A stretch of DNA of 64,000 nt from Nannochloropsis salina CCMP1776 (taxonomy: Eukaryota > Sar > Eustigmatophyceae > Eustigmatales > Monodopsidaceae): assembly GCA_004565275.1 (NCBI GenBank), contig SDOX01000016.1, forward strand, positions 443 to 64,442, in the 5' to 3' direction. Below the pieces are notes generated by a model that was not told the origin of the DNA, made no database searches, and saw nothing but the letters and a program-made list of their open reading frames with translations. The position numbers were made by a program, and so were the translations under genes. This document shows, piece by piece, positions 38,552 through 50,954 of this stretch (position 1 is its first letter; every line of letters starts with the position of its first letter).

Positions 38552-41500
38552 ATGTCCGACGATGAAGGAGAAGTATACGCGTACAGCGACGACGAGGGCA
38601 GCGACGTGGATTACGCATACGGAAGCGACGAGGTAAGTTGGGACAAGATAAAAAGAACATAAGCGGCGCCCTACCTTCTGATAATTGATCTGGCACTGGA
38701 GAAGCGATTGCGATATAAAGACCAACATTTGAATCCACAAGTGCCGTACTACTCCTCGTTTGGGTAAAACGGAATAGTTCTCGCGTTCACGGGCCTCTGG
38801 TCTAGGTGCAAAATGTGCAGGACATGAAGACGTATCTCCCTCCCTAGTCTCCAAGCCAATGATAACGTGTCCTCCTCACCTTCGTCTCTATTTACTTCCG
38901 TCCCTCTCCTCGCCTCGCACTGCCTAGGATCAAGATGAGCAAGACCACGAGATTGTCAATTCGTACTACGAAGGGGAAGAGTTCATGCAGGTACGTCAAA
39001 GAGAAAGAGAAGAGAGGAAGGGTCATTTGGATGTACGTCGTTGGGAGCACTGCTTCAAAGTTGCGCTTTGAGCAGAATTATCCTTGTCAATCATTCTGTG
39101 GCTTAGCACCTGAACGCCACGCGCATCACAAAATCTGAGCAGCAAAACCAGCTGCCAGAGGCGCTCGAGAAGATGGAGCGGGTGGTAGGGGTCGCGGCGG
39201 AGCGAGGCGGAGACGACCTACGATGGTGCTTCAAAGGGCTGGAGTGCATCGTTATGCTCCTCTTTAAGCTAGGGGAGCCCGAGTGAGTAGTACTTTTGCA
39301 AAAGAGGGGAGGTCCGTGCGAGTGGACCGAGCGAGTCCTCTTCTCAAGCGCGCTCCCGCTCCCCCCTCTTTCCCTAGGAAAATGCTGGCAGCCTACGAAC
39401 GACTCCTCTGTTACACAAGTGCTGTGACTCGGAATGAGAGCACGGACGCGATAAACTCGGTGCTGGATACCATCTCGGGCGCCACGGGGAGTATCGTCGC
39501 ACAGGTAAGGGGGCAGGAGGGAGGGAGGGAGAGGGAAGAAAGGAGGAAGATCGAGAGATGGGAGAAAATACGACGCTACTGCCGACCCCTCATGCCACCA
39601 GACTCAGACTCCTACGCGTTGCCTGCCCTCATCTCACGCAGTTTCCTTATCTTACTGTTTCCTGAACGTACACCTTGTTCCTCAGACGTACGCCAAGACG
39701 CTGGCCTCCACCGAGGGAAACGAGCGCCTTCATTTCACCACCATGATACGACAAGCGAAAGCCTACCTCGCCCAAGGGGACTTGAAGGTGAGGCGAAGGG
39801 GGTGGAAGTGGAGCGTGAGCAGAGGAAGGGGAGGACGGAAGGGCGGAAGATTTTCCCTCAGCAAGGCCTGAGGGCCACCATGAGTGCCCCCCCGCCGTAG
39901 CCGTCCCGCTTCCCTCAACCTTCCTCTCGCTCTGTGTTCCCTTTCTCCCCTGCTCTCCCTCCCCTCTGGCAGGAGGTGGGCCGTGTCATAGAGCGCCTGC
40001 ACCAGCTCTGTCGGAACCCCGACGGGTCGGACGATGAGTCCAAAGCCACGTACCTCATGGAAGGTCTGTAAGGACTGTCTCTCTTCTCTCCACTCCCATC
40101 TTTCCTCCGGATTCATTCCGTTTCTCTCCCACCTCCTCGCAGTCTATGCCCTGGAAATTTCCTACTGCACGCACACCTGTGACATGGCCCGCATGAAGGT
40201 AAAGACATTGAGGAGGAAAAGGGAAGGACCCCGAGGGAGGCCGTGGGGATGGCAGGGGCTGGTCCTCCCTCCGTACCTCCTCTGCCATCCATCTTGACTT
40301 CCCGGGCCCCGTCCCTCCCCTCCAGGAAATTTTGCCCCGGACGCTCAAACTCAACGCCGCAGTCTCCGACCCACGCATTATGGGTGCGTCCCGCTTTTTC
40401 CCAGCTGCTTTTGTTGTCTTGTCGTCTTTCGCTCGTCATGCCTTGATGTATATCCCTACTCACCTCCCGCGGAATTCCCGTACTGTGTCCCCCCTTCTTC
40501 TCTCCCTCCTCGCCACTCGACCTCCCTCCCTCGTCCCCTTTCGCGCCAGGCATCATCCGAGAGGAAGGCGGTAAACTCCACATGCGCCAATGTCAGTGGT
40601 CGGACGCGTACTCGGAATTCAACGAAGGCTTTCGAGCTTATCAGGTCCGGTGTGAGGGTAGGAGGGCGGAAAAAAGGAAGAGCGTGCAAACGGATTGTGC
40701 CTTATGCCAGGTCAATCCAGCAATCATTTTTCGCCTTCACGTCCCTCTGTTCCTCCCTCCTTTTCTCTCCTTCCTTTCCCATCTCAGGAGGCAGGCAACA
40801 GTCGAGCGAAGCAATGTCTCAAGTACGCGGCGCTGTCTAACATCCTGGCGAACAGCAGCATCAACCCCTTTGCAGCCACGGAGGCCAAAGTATACCAGGT
40901 GATGAGGGCGGGGGCAGGAAGGACGATAGAGGGTGATTTATAAATTTAAAAAAATGGCGGATTCCTATCTGTTACTCGAATCTGGTTCAAATGTGGCTGA
41001 CTGCTCGCCTGTCGCGCCTGCTTTCTGCACAGGATGACCGGGAGGTGATGGCCATGATGGAGCTTCGCATTGCCTACGACGCCAACGACCTGCCGCGCTT
41101 TGAGAGGGTGCGTGGACGAAAAAAGTCGCGAAGAGGGTCCTGGGGATGGGGAACGGTCGAGCAGTTTGATGAATCCGGGCCCTTAAGACCCATGCACAAC
41201 ACACGTCCTCCCTCCGTTCCCCCGCGTGCCCCCCAGACCCTGGAGCACAAACCCAATCACATCCTGGACGATTCCTTCATGGCCGTTTATATCGAGGAAC
41301 TGCGGCGGAGGATGCGTGAGCAGGTGAGTCGACGAGCTTTCTCGCACACGGCCCCCTGTCCCTCCTCCCCTTGAGATCCTTGTGCCTCACTCGTCTTGAC
41401 GTCCCATAATCCTCTTTTTCCCTTCTTATCCTCGCCCACAGGTCCTACTCAGCATTACACAGCCATACTCGAAAATGACCCTTGCACACGTGGCTAAGGT

Positions 41501-41971
41501 TTGTGTCCTGATGCATCCCTCTGCCAGATTTGCTTTTGTCATTCCCCCTAATGCTGACATCTTCACGCTTCTTTTTCTCTTTGAAATCGCAGGAGCTCCG
41601 GCTGAGTCGTGAGGAGATCGAGTCCCTGTTGGTGGACCTCATATTGGACAAGCGCATCAAAGGGCAAATCGATCAGGTGGGAGCAGAGAGGAAGACAGGG
41701 GGGCATAGGAAGAGATGCCATGTGTATGATCCGGTATTGGGTCTCATGAATTAGAGATGTCCTGGAAAATGCAGCTATACCGTACCAATATGTGCTCGCT
41801 TAAGCCTCTTTCTCATCTTCTCGAACTCAGATCGGTGGGTTCGTCCTGCTAAGGCCCGAGGGACGCTCTTCCTCTGGAAAGCATGCCGCCCTTGCCCGGT
41901 GGGCGGATGCGCTGCAGGCAGGGACAGGGAGCGGGAAATGTGATGAAGGTGACGATGGGTGGGCGCGCTGA
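38552..41971 (+). CDS. CSN2: COP9 signalosome subunit 2
   Basis: Fifteen exons, all in phase, from 38552 to the stop at 41969-41971: 38552-38632, 38928-38990, 39107-39282, 39378-39504, 39686-39787, 39973-40063, 40143-40198, 40326-40383, 40550-40644, 40788-40898, 41033-41107, 41237-41323, 41442-41498, 41593-41676, 41831-41971; 467 residues, close to the usual ~445. It is a PCI-domain scaffold of the signalosome, which removes NEDD8 from cullins. Hallmarks: acidic N-terminus (SDDEGSDVDYAYGSDE), AVTRNESTDAINSVLDTIS, YALEISYCTHTCD, PRIMGIIREEGGKLHMR, CLKYAALSNILANSSINPF, the PCI segment VLLSITQPYSKMTLAHVAKE with LSREEIESLLVDLILDKRIK, and a C-terminal ALARWADAL. The last ~20 residues are divergent. 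Confidence 0.95.
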
Positions 41972-42985
41972 ACTTTAATAGAAACTCCGTGCAGCCCCAG
42001 CCCTCCCGCCGGCTTGCGTAATTCCCATGTGCTCATATTCCATTTCTTGTCGGGCCAGGCGAAGAGCTCTTGGCCGCAATTTCTTCCTCCTTGTTTGCAC
42101 CGTTTATGAGTACGACCGCTGCTTCATAGTTTGTTAGAGGGGGAGACACCACAGAGAGGCGATGAAAGCCTACTTTGTTACAGCCCTCATGTTTATATCT
42201 GGATAGATCGACATAATTAACCCTACTGTTTCCAAAGGAAAATTACTAGAGTAAAATGCCAAAATGCGTTGAAGTCTGCATTGTTCGAAACAGAGGTGTA
42301 TATTTGAACGTTCCTTTGGGTCTGGTTTTGGATGTAAAATACTTGATAGGCTCACAACGAGGATGAAAGGCATCGCATCTGTCTACGATTAGACCGTTCC
42401 AGGAAGGGAGCGAGTGTTGAGCTGCCTCCTAGACGTAGCACCGAGGACACATCAAGCGAGCGACCGACCAAATCAAATGCTTGGAAAGGGTAGGCAACCA
42501 TGTGCATAAGTTTATTCTTTACAGCCTGTCTACATGATCCCAGCGCTAAAGTGGCTGCCCTTTGTATTGTACATCTACGACCGCGCCGATGCTGTGCATA
42601 TTCACAAGCTGTTGTTGATAAGAGCGGGGCTATTTCTGATTTTGGTCGCCAAGTCTTGCGCACGATCCCTAGAAGCTGCGCCGTGAGAGATCTGAATCAA
42701 GGTTAGGAAGAGGGTCATCAGCAATCGGACACTGGATCTAAGAAGGACGGGTACTGAAACAAACGATCGACGCCATCACAAGGTAGTACAGTATTAACAT
42801 TTGCACAAAATCCATAGGTACACCCATGAAATTGTATCACGAAGCAAGCCCACATTTTCAAGTAGTTGACACTTTTGGAAGAAAGCAGCACTGCTCCTTT
42901 TTTTCACTTAGTTGTGGTTCAGAGTACACTTCCATTCCATTCGCCGCTGAAGGCCACCCTTTCTTTTATCGCCCCCCCCCCTCCT
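41972..42985. other. convergent intergenic region
   Basis: About 1 kb between the stops of CSN2 (+) and ATG101 (-). Short ORFs only; no RNA gene recognised. On the minus strand near 42860-42950 a Ser/Glu-containing open stretch could be an alternative last exon of ATG101. Confidence 0.35.
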
Positions 42986-44437
42986 TCAAACCTGAAACAA
43001 ATAGCTGACTGGAGGGATGTGATCGATGCTTCCATTCACGAGGGTGTATATATCCTGCAGGCGAGAGCGGAGAAGGGCCTCCGTGCGCGCTTGGGCCCGC
43101 TGCTGTTCGACCGCTGCCAGGCCAGGTGTGGAAGAGAAGGGAGGCAAGGAGGGAGAGAGGAAGGAAGAGGTAGAGTGAGGGGCAGAGAAAAGCCCCAGGA
43201 GAGGAATCGTCCACAGAATGCGTGCCTTCCCGCCCCACAGAGGAAGTGACACGAAGAATCAAATTATCTTACCTATTGCGGGATCTTCCCCTCTCCCGCC
43301 ATACAGGGATGCGGGAGGGAGCGTGGACATGGAGCTGTGGGAGGAAGGCTCGGTGTAAAGCTCGCCGTCATGGACGCCCACAAAGCCGTCGTCCGAAGCG
43401 GAGAGGGAGGAGGCGAGGGTGCTGGTGGATCCTGAGGAGATGAGGAATTTGATCCATGACAAGGGCATGGCGTGAGGATTGAGAGGATGCAAGTGTCTTC
43501 GGGCGCCGAGTCGTCTTGTTGGGCGTGAAAGGGAACGGCCGGTAGGAAGAGATGCGAGTAGCATGACGCCAGACCTCGAGATACGTTCCGAGACCCTACC
43601 CATCTCCGCACTTACCCATGCTGTCCACGAGGAAAGGGATGATCCACTCTTCAAAGACGACCCGCTCTTCGTTCTGGATCAGTCGGAAGAAAGACAGGGT
43701 CTGGCGACGCTCGTAAAAGGTGAGGACAAGGTGGCCTGCCAGAGGGAAGAACCCCCCGAACATATGTCAGTGAGCTTCTCCGAGAAAGAGACCACGAAAA
43801 ACATCGACATCGCGTAAGGCACGGCTATTTTTCCATGTCCGCACCTCTGCTCAAATTGGGCCCTGCCGGGGTCAAATTTCGAAGGCATGCGTCAATGGCG
43901 CCGTCCACAACCTCATCGATGCGTGCAACGGAGAAGGGGGACGAGGAGGAGGAGGAGGAGGTAGGACGCTCCACCTTAGGGTAGGATAGTCGAAGGTGCC
44001 GGCAGTGTACCTGGAAGAGGGTCAAAAAGAGACGTTACAACGTCACACGTGGTGCATGTCAAAGGGAAGACGCAAAACTCATATCAATCAACTACATCCC
44101 GAAAGGTTCAATTAAGGTGATCGATTGGTCGAATATTTATAAGCCATTTCACATGCCTGCGTTGCCTCTACTTAATTCCAAAAGTTACCGGCATGAATCA
44201 TCATATGAAGATGGCAGGCGCGCTACTCCACGCCTAGCAATACACGATACGCGCACTCTCCCCCTTTGCCCCGCCTTCGTAACTTCCATTCTCCCACCAC
44301 GTCAACACTACCTCGCGTGGCCGCACTATATTTGGTGCACGGAGGAATATAATTGAATGCAGTAGACATTGTAACGCCTCTTTGGTGTGAAGGGGGCGAA
44401 GTTCTAGCTCCCCCAACACATGCTCCTTGTGGTTCAT
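42986..44437 (-). CDS. ATG101: autophagy-related protein 101
   Basis: Five exons in closed phase: 44437-44312, 44010-43845, 43735-43616, 43431-43273 and 43113-42986; 232 residues, similar to plant ATG101 (~215). It is the HORMA-fold partner of ATG13 in the ATG1 kinase complex that starts autophagy. Matches by position: N-terminus MNHKEHVLGELELRPLHTKE with ALQCLLHSIIFLRAP, then LRLSYPKVERP, ARIDEVVDGAIDACLRNL, GHLVLTFYERR, NEERVVFEEWIIPFL and the C-terminal LQDIYTLVNGSIDHIPPV. A Ser-rich run is inserted in exon 2. The family's final strand after DHIPP (a PFxI motif) is missing in this model, which ends SYLFQV; an unseen last exon is possible. Confidence 0.85.
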
Positions 44438-45110
44438 GTGTCTTCAGTCCTCCCTCTACAGCAAGAGGCTTGCGCCTGGCCCGGCTCACCCGCAGGCAAG
44501 CTTGACAACAGACGTCCACTACGTGACTGCGTGCTGTGCGTGCGTGCAAATCTAGACGTGGGGATGGACGACGAGTCGTTGGTCTGAATGGGGATGTGTC
44601 CTTGTAAACCACAAGATTAAATTGGCATGACGGCAGGACGCGAGGTCCCGCCCTCTTTTCAACAGCGAGTAGCGAAAGCTCCGTTACCTTTGGCACCATA
44701 TCACCCATGTTGCGGATCAAAAATGAAACGTGGATTATCGCACCATTGTATTGATTCAGGTTGTATGGCGAAAAACAATCGAAACAGGTGCGACATCAGT
44801 GTAGCTCGAATCGAAAAATGCATTTTTTTCATTTGTCCTTTTATCTGCAGCATGCATATCAGTGCTCGCTAGTTGCAGTAGAGATGACACGCCATGGACG
44901 TTTTATTCCGTCCGTGAGTTCTCTTGCGCCTTGACGTCCCACCGGATCTTTCACAGCCGCTGTTTCATCCAAATATTCTTAAAGTACTAGCTGTCATTTC
45001 CCATCGTTTGCTCCCTCTCTCTGACTTGCTGGCTTATTTTATTTTGTGAACAGGGCGGGAGGCAGGAGGTCACCTTTGGTACAGATGATAGGACAGCCGC
45101 AAACACTTCT
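44438..45110. other. divergent upstream region of ATG101 and the RAP gene
   Basis: No coding signal; 673 bp separate the two starts. It includes a pyrimidine-rich stretch near 45000-45035. Candidate shared regulatory region. Confidence 0.35.
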
Positions 45111-48100
45111 ATGAGCGCGCAAACCGACATGAAGCTGAGAAAGAGTCGATGGAGTCTTTTTCACAAAGGCATTAAGAAAAAATCTTGTAATGGAGTAAGC
45201 TTGCTCCTCCTCCTTGTTGCGGCATCAGCCCTGCAAAGCTCTCAAGCGTTTGTGCTGCCACTCTCCCCTCTAGCTAAACCCGCACATCGTATCCTCAGCT
45301 CCGCTGTTATCGGTTCAGAATCTATCTCATCATCTTCTGCGAAGCCAGTTCTCAGCCCTTTCGAAATCAACAAAGCAATTGTTCAGGCCGAGGGTGACAC
45401 CTTGGCATTATTTAGTGTCATGGCTAAGCATCTTACAAACTTCGATAAAGTTAACTGCGCGACGATGATCAACAGGTAAGGGCTAATAACAACCAAAACT
45501 GATTAAGTTATGGTGATTTCTTTCCCAGAAGACGAAAATGACTGAAATGTTCTGGTCCTGCCAACCGACAGACTATCCCGTCTCGGCGCCGCCTGCTCCC
45601 TCAAGCTCTCAAAAAGAGGTAGAACGAGAAACAATACCAGCAAAACCGAGCAGCAGCTTCTCATGGCACATCTTCTCAACCGTACCACGGCTATTCTTGC
45701 AGATTGTGACTCATGGCAGGTGAGGGTCGTTAGCATGAGTCTCTCGGGAGAGCGCGCTATGTAAGCTAATGGCAGCCTCACACTCCTCAATTTCGTTTGC
45801 ACGTAGCTGGCATGCATCACTAGGGGCCTGGGAAAGCTGCACATTAATCCCTCATTCCTCCCTGCGTCCATCCTTCCTGCTCTGGCAGAAGGCGTAGAAA
45901 GAGAAGGAAAGTGGGAGGGGCGGCGGGAGGGCGGGAGACAGGGCTTCTCGGTACAACAGTTGACGAGCACTTTGAGGGGTGTCAGTCACATGTACCCGGG
46001 CTCCTTGCGGAGGAAGCAGGGGGCGGCCAATGGATCGACAAGGGAAAGAGAGGCGGGGAAAGCGGTGGGAAGGATCGTGGCGGTCATGCTGGAGCACGCC
46101 CTGCCGGCCGTGCTGTCCGAAGCTTCTTTCGGACAGGTGGCTGTGATCCTGGGGGCCCTGGCCCGGTAGGTGACGGAGGGGGACGAGAGGGAGGGAGGGA
46201 TGGAGGGAGAGAGGGAGGGAGAGAAGGTCTGGATGGTCGACTTTCCCAAGGGGTGGGTCGTGTGGGAAGGCGGACAAGAGGGGGGGAGGGCAGGCCCGTT
46301 GCTTTCCTGTGTGCGGAGATTGCTGACGTTTCCTTACAGGCTGCATTATCAGGCCCGGTCCCCCGCCCCTCTCCCCGCCCTCTTGGCTCACGGTCGGGCT
46401 GTGGTCAAGGACGCGCGTCCTCGGGAGCTCGTCAGGAGCTTGCGGGCTCTCGCATTGCTGGACCGGGGGAGGCGGGCGGAGGGGCAGGACGCCTTTGTCA
46501 AGAGCTGCATGGTGCGTTCCTCGATTTCAACGCCTGGCCTGTCTCTAATTTCGTATTCCTGGCATTTGTGGGTGTTGATTGGGTCTCGTTGAATACCTTG
46601 TCCACGGCCCGGATGGCTCTCGCCGTGTCGGCTCTGGTGATGGGCTTGCGCCAGAGTCTTCTTCCACTCCAAGCGTCCGCCCGCGCTGACCGACGCTTTC
46701 TCTCATTCTCCTCTCCACTGTATCTCTGCTCGCTTCCCACCCCCTACCTTGCTGTCCTTGGCCCAGACCGTCGCTCTCTCCACAAGGTTCTCGAAGTTTC
46801 AGGCCGAAGACATCGCGTCCCTCTTGGAGAGTCTCCTTCGGCTGGCCGCTTGGCAAGGATACGAGCCGGTAAAGAGGACGGGAGGGAAGGAGGGAGGAAC
46901 GGAGGGAGGCAAAGAGGGGGGGGGACATCGGCTGATAAGCCTGGAATGCGGATGAGGGAAGCGGGTTGGACGTCGACGTCGACCCACTGGCTCTCGTACA
47001 CTGGTGCGGAATGGCTGGTATCGTCATGGAGCCGGCGCTCTAGACCTGAATGTTGATTGATGTCGTGCAAATGCGTCCGCTGATTCGTGTGGACGTCACC
47101 TGGGATTGGGGAAATCTTGCGTTTACCTGACCACGCGGCATGCACAGGAGACGGTCGACACCTTTTTGAGACTGGCCCTGGCGCGATATATCCTGGTAAT
47201 GGAGGCAAGCAGCACGCAGGAGATCGTCCTCGTCCTCCATATCCTCTCGTGCACTCCACGGGCAGGGGCAGGGGGACGGCGGCTGGAAGGTCGGTAGGAA
47301 GGGGGGGGGAAGGAGAGGGGGGGGGAGGGAAGCGTGGTGGCGACAAGTGGGTCTTCGATAACACGAAATGTTTCAGATTTCATCCTTAATTATAAGATCT
47401 CTACCGGCATAAAACTCAGACTTGGCGCTCAGCCTCCTGCAGAGACTCTTAGAGACCCCCAGCCTCAACGAGGCCCTCAAGCCGCAGGTGGGTTGGCGGG
47501 GCTCTTGGGACTAAAATGGGGGGAAGGAAGAAAGGAAGGAAGGCAGACATGATACGATATTGAAGGATATGAAAGGGCCAAAGAGTCGAAAATGAGCGCC
47601 TGACGACCCATTTCCCCTTCTTTCTGCCCTTCCCCCCCTTCATTTCGCGCCCTCCTCTCCCCTCGTTCTGGCCACAGACCGCAGCCACCCTTGTGAGCGC
47701 GGCGGGCCGCTTGTTTCCCTCTCCCTCTTCCGCCGAGTTTTCTCACCGGGTACAGCACCTCTATCGACCCCTGATGCTCCGTGCCTGCGAATTGTTGGGG
47801 GAAATGGATCACCAGGTGGGAGGGAGGGAGGGGGGAGGAAAGGAGGGGGGAAGGGCCGGAGGAAGGGTAGGAGGAAGGGAAGGAGGCGAGACGCGAGATA
47901 GCCCTAATACGCTTTCAGGCCAGATTCGGCGTCTGTGCACATTGTTGGGAGGGAAAGTGAGTACGGGGGCGTTGAGACAAGGTAAAAGTCATGCGAAGAC
48001 ATGCCGGCCGAGGACGGAAGGCAACAGGAAGGGTCACATGGGATACCAGGCGCATGGGACAGGGGAGGGAGGAAAATGTGTTCAAAGCGTCCGAGAAGAC

Positions 48101-50444
48101 AAAGAAAGGTATCCGTCTCTTCCGTGTCCGTTCTCAAACACGATCCATCCCCCCCAGGCCCTGGCGCGGACGGTGGAGGGGCTCGGGCAGCTCTCGCACG
48201 GCCGGGGGGGTACACGGGAGCCAATTGCCGGTCGCTTTCAGACGATCGCCTCCCCTTCTCTCTCCTCCTTCACCCCTGAGGAGCTTGCTGCTTCCCTGCA
48301 GGGTTTGAGTCTGCTGGGCCGGCCCTTATCCGCCGAATTTTCTGCCAAGGTAGAAGCTGGTAGGGCGAGGGAAGGTGGAAAAGAAAGCGGGGGTGGAAGG
48401 AAAGGAAGAGAGAGCATGGTGGCTTTTCCAACTGCCTTGCCAATCCAATCGGTGCACAGACATGCTTCTTTTTTGCCCCATTTCACGCTCACCCTATCCC
48501 GACAGCAATCCTTTCTCAATTGGATGATTGCACCCTCTTCCAGCTCGTCGTGGCGCTACACAGGTATCCTTTCTCGCTTCCTCCCCCTCGTCCCCCCCCT
48601 CATGTTTCCTCATCGACCCCCCTGCCCTCCCTCTCTCAGCATGGCCACGCTGGGACACCGTCCTGGAGACCCTTTCCTCGATGCCGCCCTAGCCGCGGTC
48701 CACTCCCGCCTGGCGCGTCCAGTTTCCATCAAGAAGAGGCCTACGTCCACATCGCATTCTTCCTCCCTCAAACCCTCCTTTCCCTCCCTCTCACCCGAAA
48801 GCGAACTCCCCAAGGCCCTTCCCCTCCTCCTTGTCGCCCTGGGCGTCCTCCAGCACCAGCCTCCCCCTTCGCTCTGGCTCTTGCTGACGGACGCTCTTGT
48901 TTCTGGCCCTGATCGTATCGTCCCCCCGAAGAGGGAGAAGAAGCTGTGCTCTCCTCCCATCCCCACTCCCTCTCTCCGGCTTGTGGACCTTGCTCCCTGC
49001 CTCTGGGCCCTTGCCACCCTGGACTTCCCCCTTTCCCCCCCTCCCTCCCTCCTTCCCTCCCTCCTTGACCGCCTCAAGGCATGCCTTTCCACGACAGAAA
49101 ACGTCGAGCTAGATACCGCAAGACAGGTAACCGTCGGTGTCATAAGCCTTTTAATGCGAGCATGAGAGTCCCGGGGCTCTGTGCACCAACCTTCTGAGAC
49201 GCCCTCCCACACTAACAGCTCAAGCAATTCGCCCTGGCTTTTGACCTCTCCTCCCCACTCTCCTCCTCCCTCCCGCTTTGGCCCGCCTTGCGCACTCTTA
49301 TCGAGAATCGTGCTTGGGCTCCACACGCCCAGGAGGAGTATTCACGCATTGATGAAGAAGGGGAGGACAGGCAAGTGCCTTCTTCTCCTACCCCACATCC
49401 TTTCACTCTCCCTTCTATCACACATGCATGCAGTGATTTCATCCTTTCCCACATTACTTGTCCGCCCCCCTCATATTCCTATCTCCGCCGTTTCTCCTCA
49501 GGGACAACGTCATCACCTGTCCCATGCAGCTGGAAGTGGTGGAAATATTGTGCGAACTTGGCTTCCCCTGCAAGAGCGAAGTCCACTGGGGACCTTTCAG
49601 CCTGGATATCCTCATTTACCCTCCTTCGCCTTCTCTTGGCCCCGTTCCCGCTCCTGCTCCCTCCCGTTCCATGGCTCTCAGTCACCAGACGGAAAGTCAG
49701 GGACAAAGCGATCCCTCCTCTTCCACCTCCCTCCCGAGCCTGTCGAGTCCTGGGTATGCTGGACCTTCCTCCTCCCTTCCTTTCCTTCCCCCCTCTCACC
49801 ACCTCTCCCTGCCCCTCGTGCTCGAAGTGGACGGTCGTTCCCATTTCCTCGACACGGACTCGGTGACGGCACCGCGGGGAGAGACCGTCTTGAAGAGAAA
49901 GATCCTGGCCGGCATGGTGGGAAAGGAAGGGACTACAAGGGAATGGGGGGGGGGGGAAGAGGGGCGGACTGAGGGAGACAGAGGAAGGCGTGATTGGAAT
50001 GCGGGCATCCTGGTCATCTTGGAGGTCTCATCACGCACCCCGTCTCGATCGGATGTAGCTGCTGCATTACCTTAAGACTCTTAAATCTTTTTCTCTCACC
50101 CATTTTCCCTCAGGCGGGGAGGCTCTGGGCGGGAGTGCTGGTCCTGACGGCTGAGGAGTGGACAGCCTGCGAGGAAGGGAACCCCGCACTGGGCTATGCG
50201 CCTCTAGACTACACGCACAACCTACAGGTGTGAGGAAATGGGGGAACGAGGACGGGGAGGAGCGAAGAGAGAGGGCTGGGATGGGCCGGCGCGTCAAAAT
50301 GTTGTATGACTGATTTGCCCTTTCCATATATCTATACCTGGGTGCTGACAGCGAAGAGGAGAAGCTGAACGTGCGCGGAAGAAGCAAATGCTGCAGGAAA
50401 GAATCAAGGAGGCTTTTTTGGGGCCTGCGTGCGTGCAGGGGTAG
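45111..50444 (+). CDS. plastid-targeted RAP-domain protein (FASTK/OPR-like)
   Basis: About 16 exons; phase closes at nearly all junctions. Exon 1 (45111-45475) begins with a basic region, a hydrophobic signal (SLLLLLVAASALQSSQAF) and Phe after the cleavage site, the secondary-plastid pattern. Exons 2-12 encode helical repeats of the FASTK/octotricopeptide kind (INRLSRLGAACS, GRIVAVMLEHALPAVLSEAS, DARPRELVRSLRALALLD, ALARTVEGLGQLSHG, FTPEELAASLQGLSLLGRPL, VDLAPCLWALATLDFP). The C-terminal RAP domain is in exons 14-15: VEILCELGFPCKSEVHWG, LVLEVDGRSHFLDTD, TVLKRKILAGM and GVLVLTAEEW. Such proteins bind organelle RNAs and act in processing or translation. Exon 3 start is uncertain (about 45938 or 45960) and exon 9 is unclear. 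The intron after exon 13 (49371) has a GC donor (GACAG|GCAAGT). Many introns carry (GGGA)n runs. Confidence 0.85.
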
Positions 50445-50954
50445 ACGATCGGAGAGACCTGGACCCATCCGTGAAGTTCATGAAAAAGACTGCGTGTTAC
50501 GTGTGTGTGCATGTGCTTCACGAAAAAGAGAGCTTTCGGGACCACGAGCAAAGGGTGTCGTGACATGTGGACAAGTAATCGAGACATTAAGTCGGAGGAG
50601 GCGATATTACAATAAAATTATAACGCATCTTAACGAGCGTTATGAGAATTCGCGCGCATGGATGCTGCTGACGGGACAAAGAACATTTAACTTAGCGTTT
50701 ATGAGTGGTGTAGAACATATGAGAAACTGTTGTCACACAGACAAGCATGTGCATTTGCCGATCTCTGTGGCTTGAGCAGTAGCAAAACTGGACAAATTAA
50801 GTAGAAGCGATAGGAGGGAAAATACACAATCACTTTGAAACGACCCGAGGCAAAACCAATGTCTTAGCAGGCTACCCTAACAGCTTTATCGCATACTTTG
50901 TGCTTTCCTTTTCAGTCTGCCTTTTGAACACATTTCCTTTCCTGCACAGAGATC
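50445..50954. other. convergent intergenic region
   Basis: Between the stops of the RAP gene (+) and the DEAD-box gene (-); no gene seen. Confidence 0.4.
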
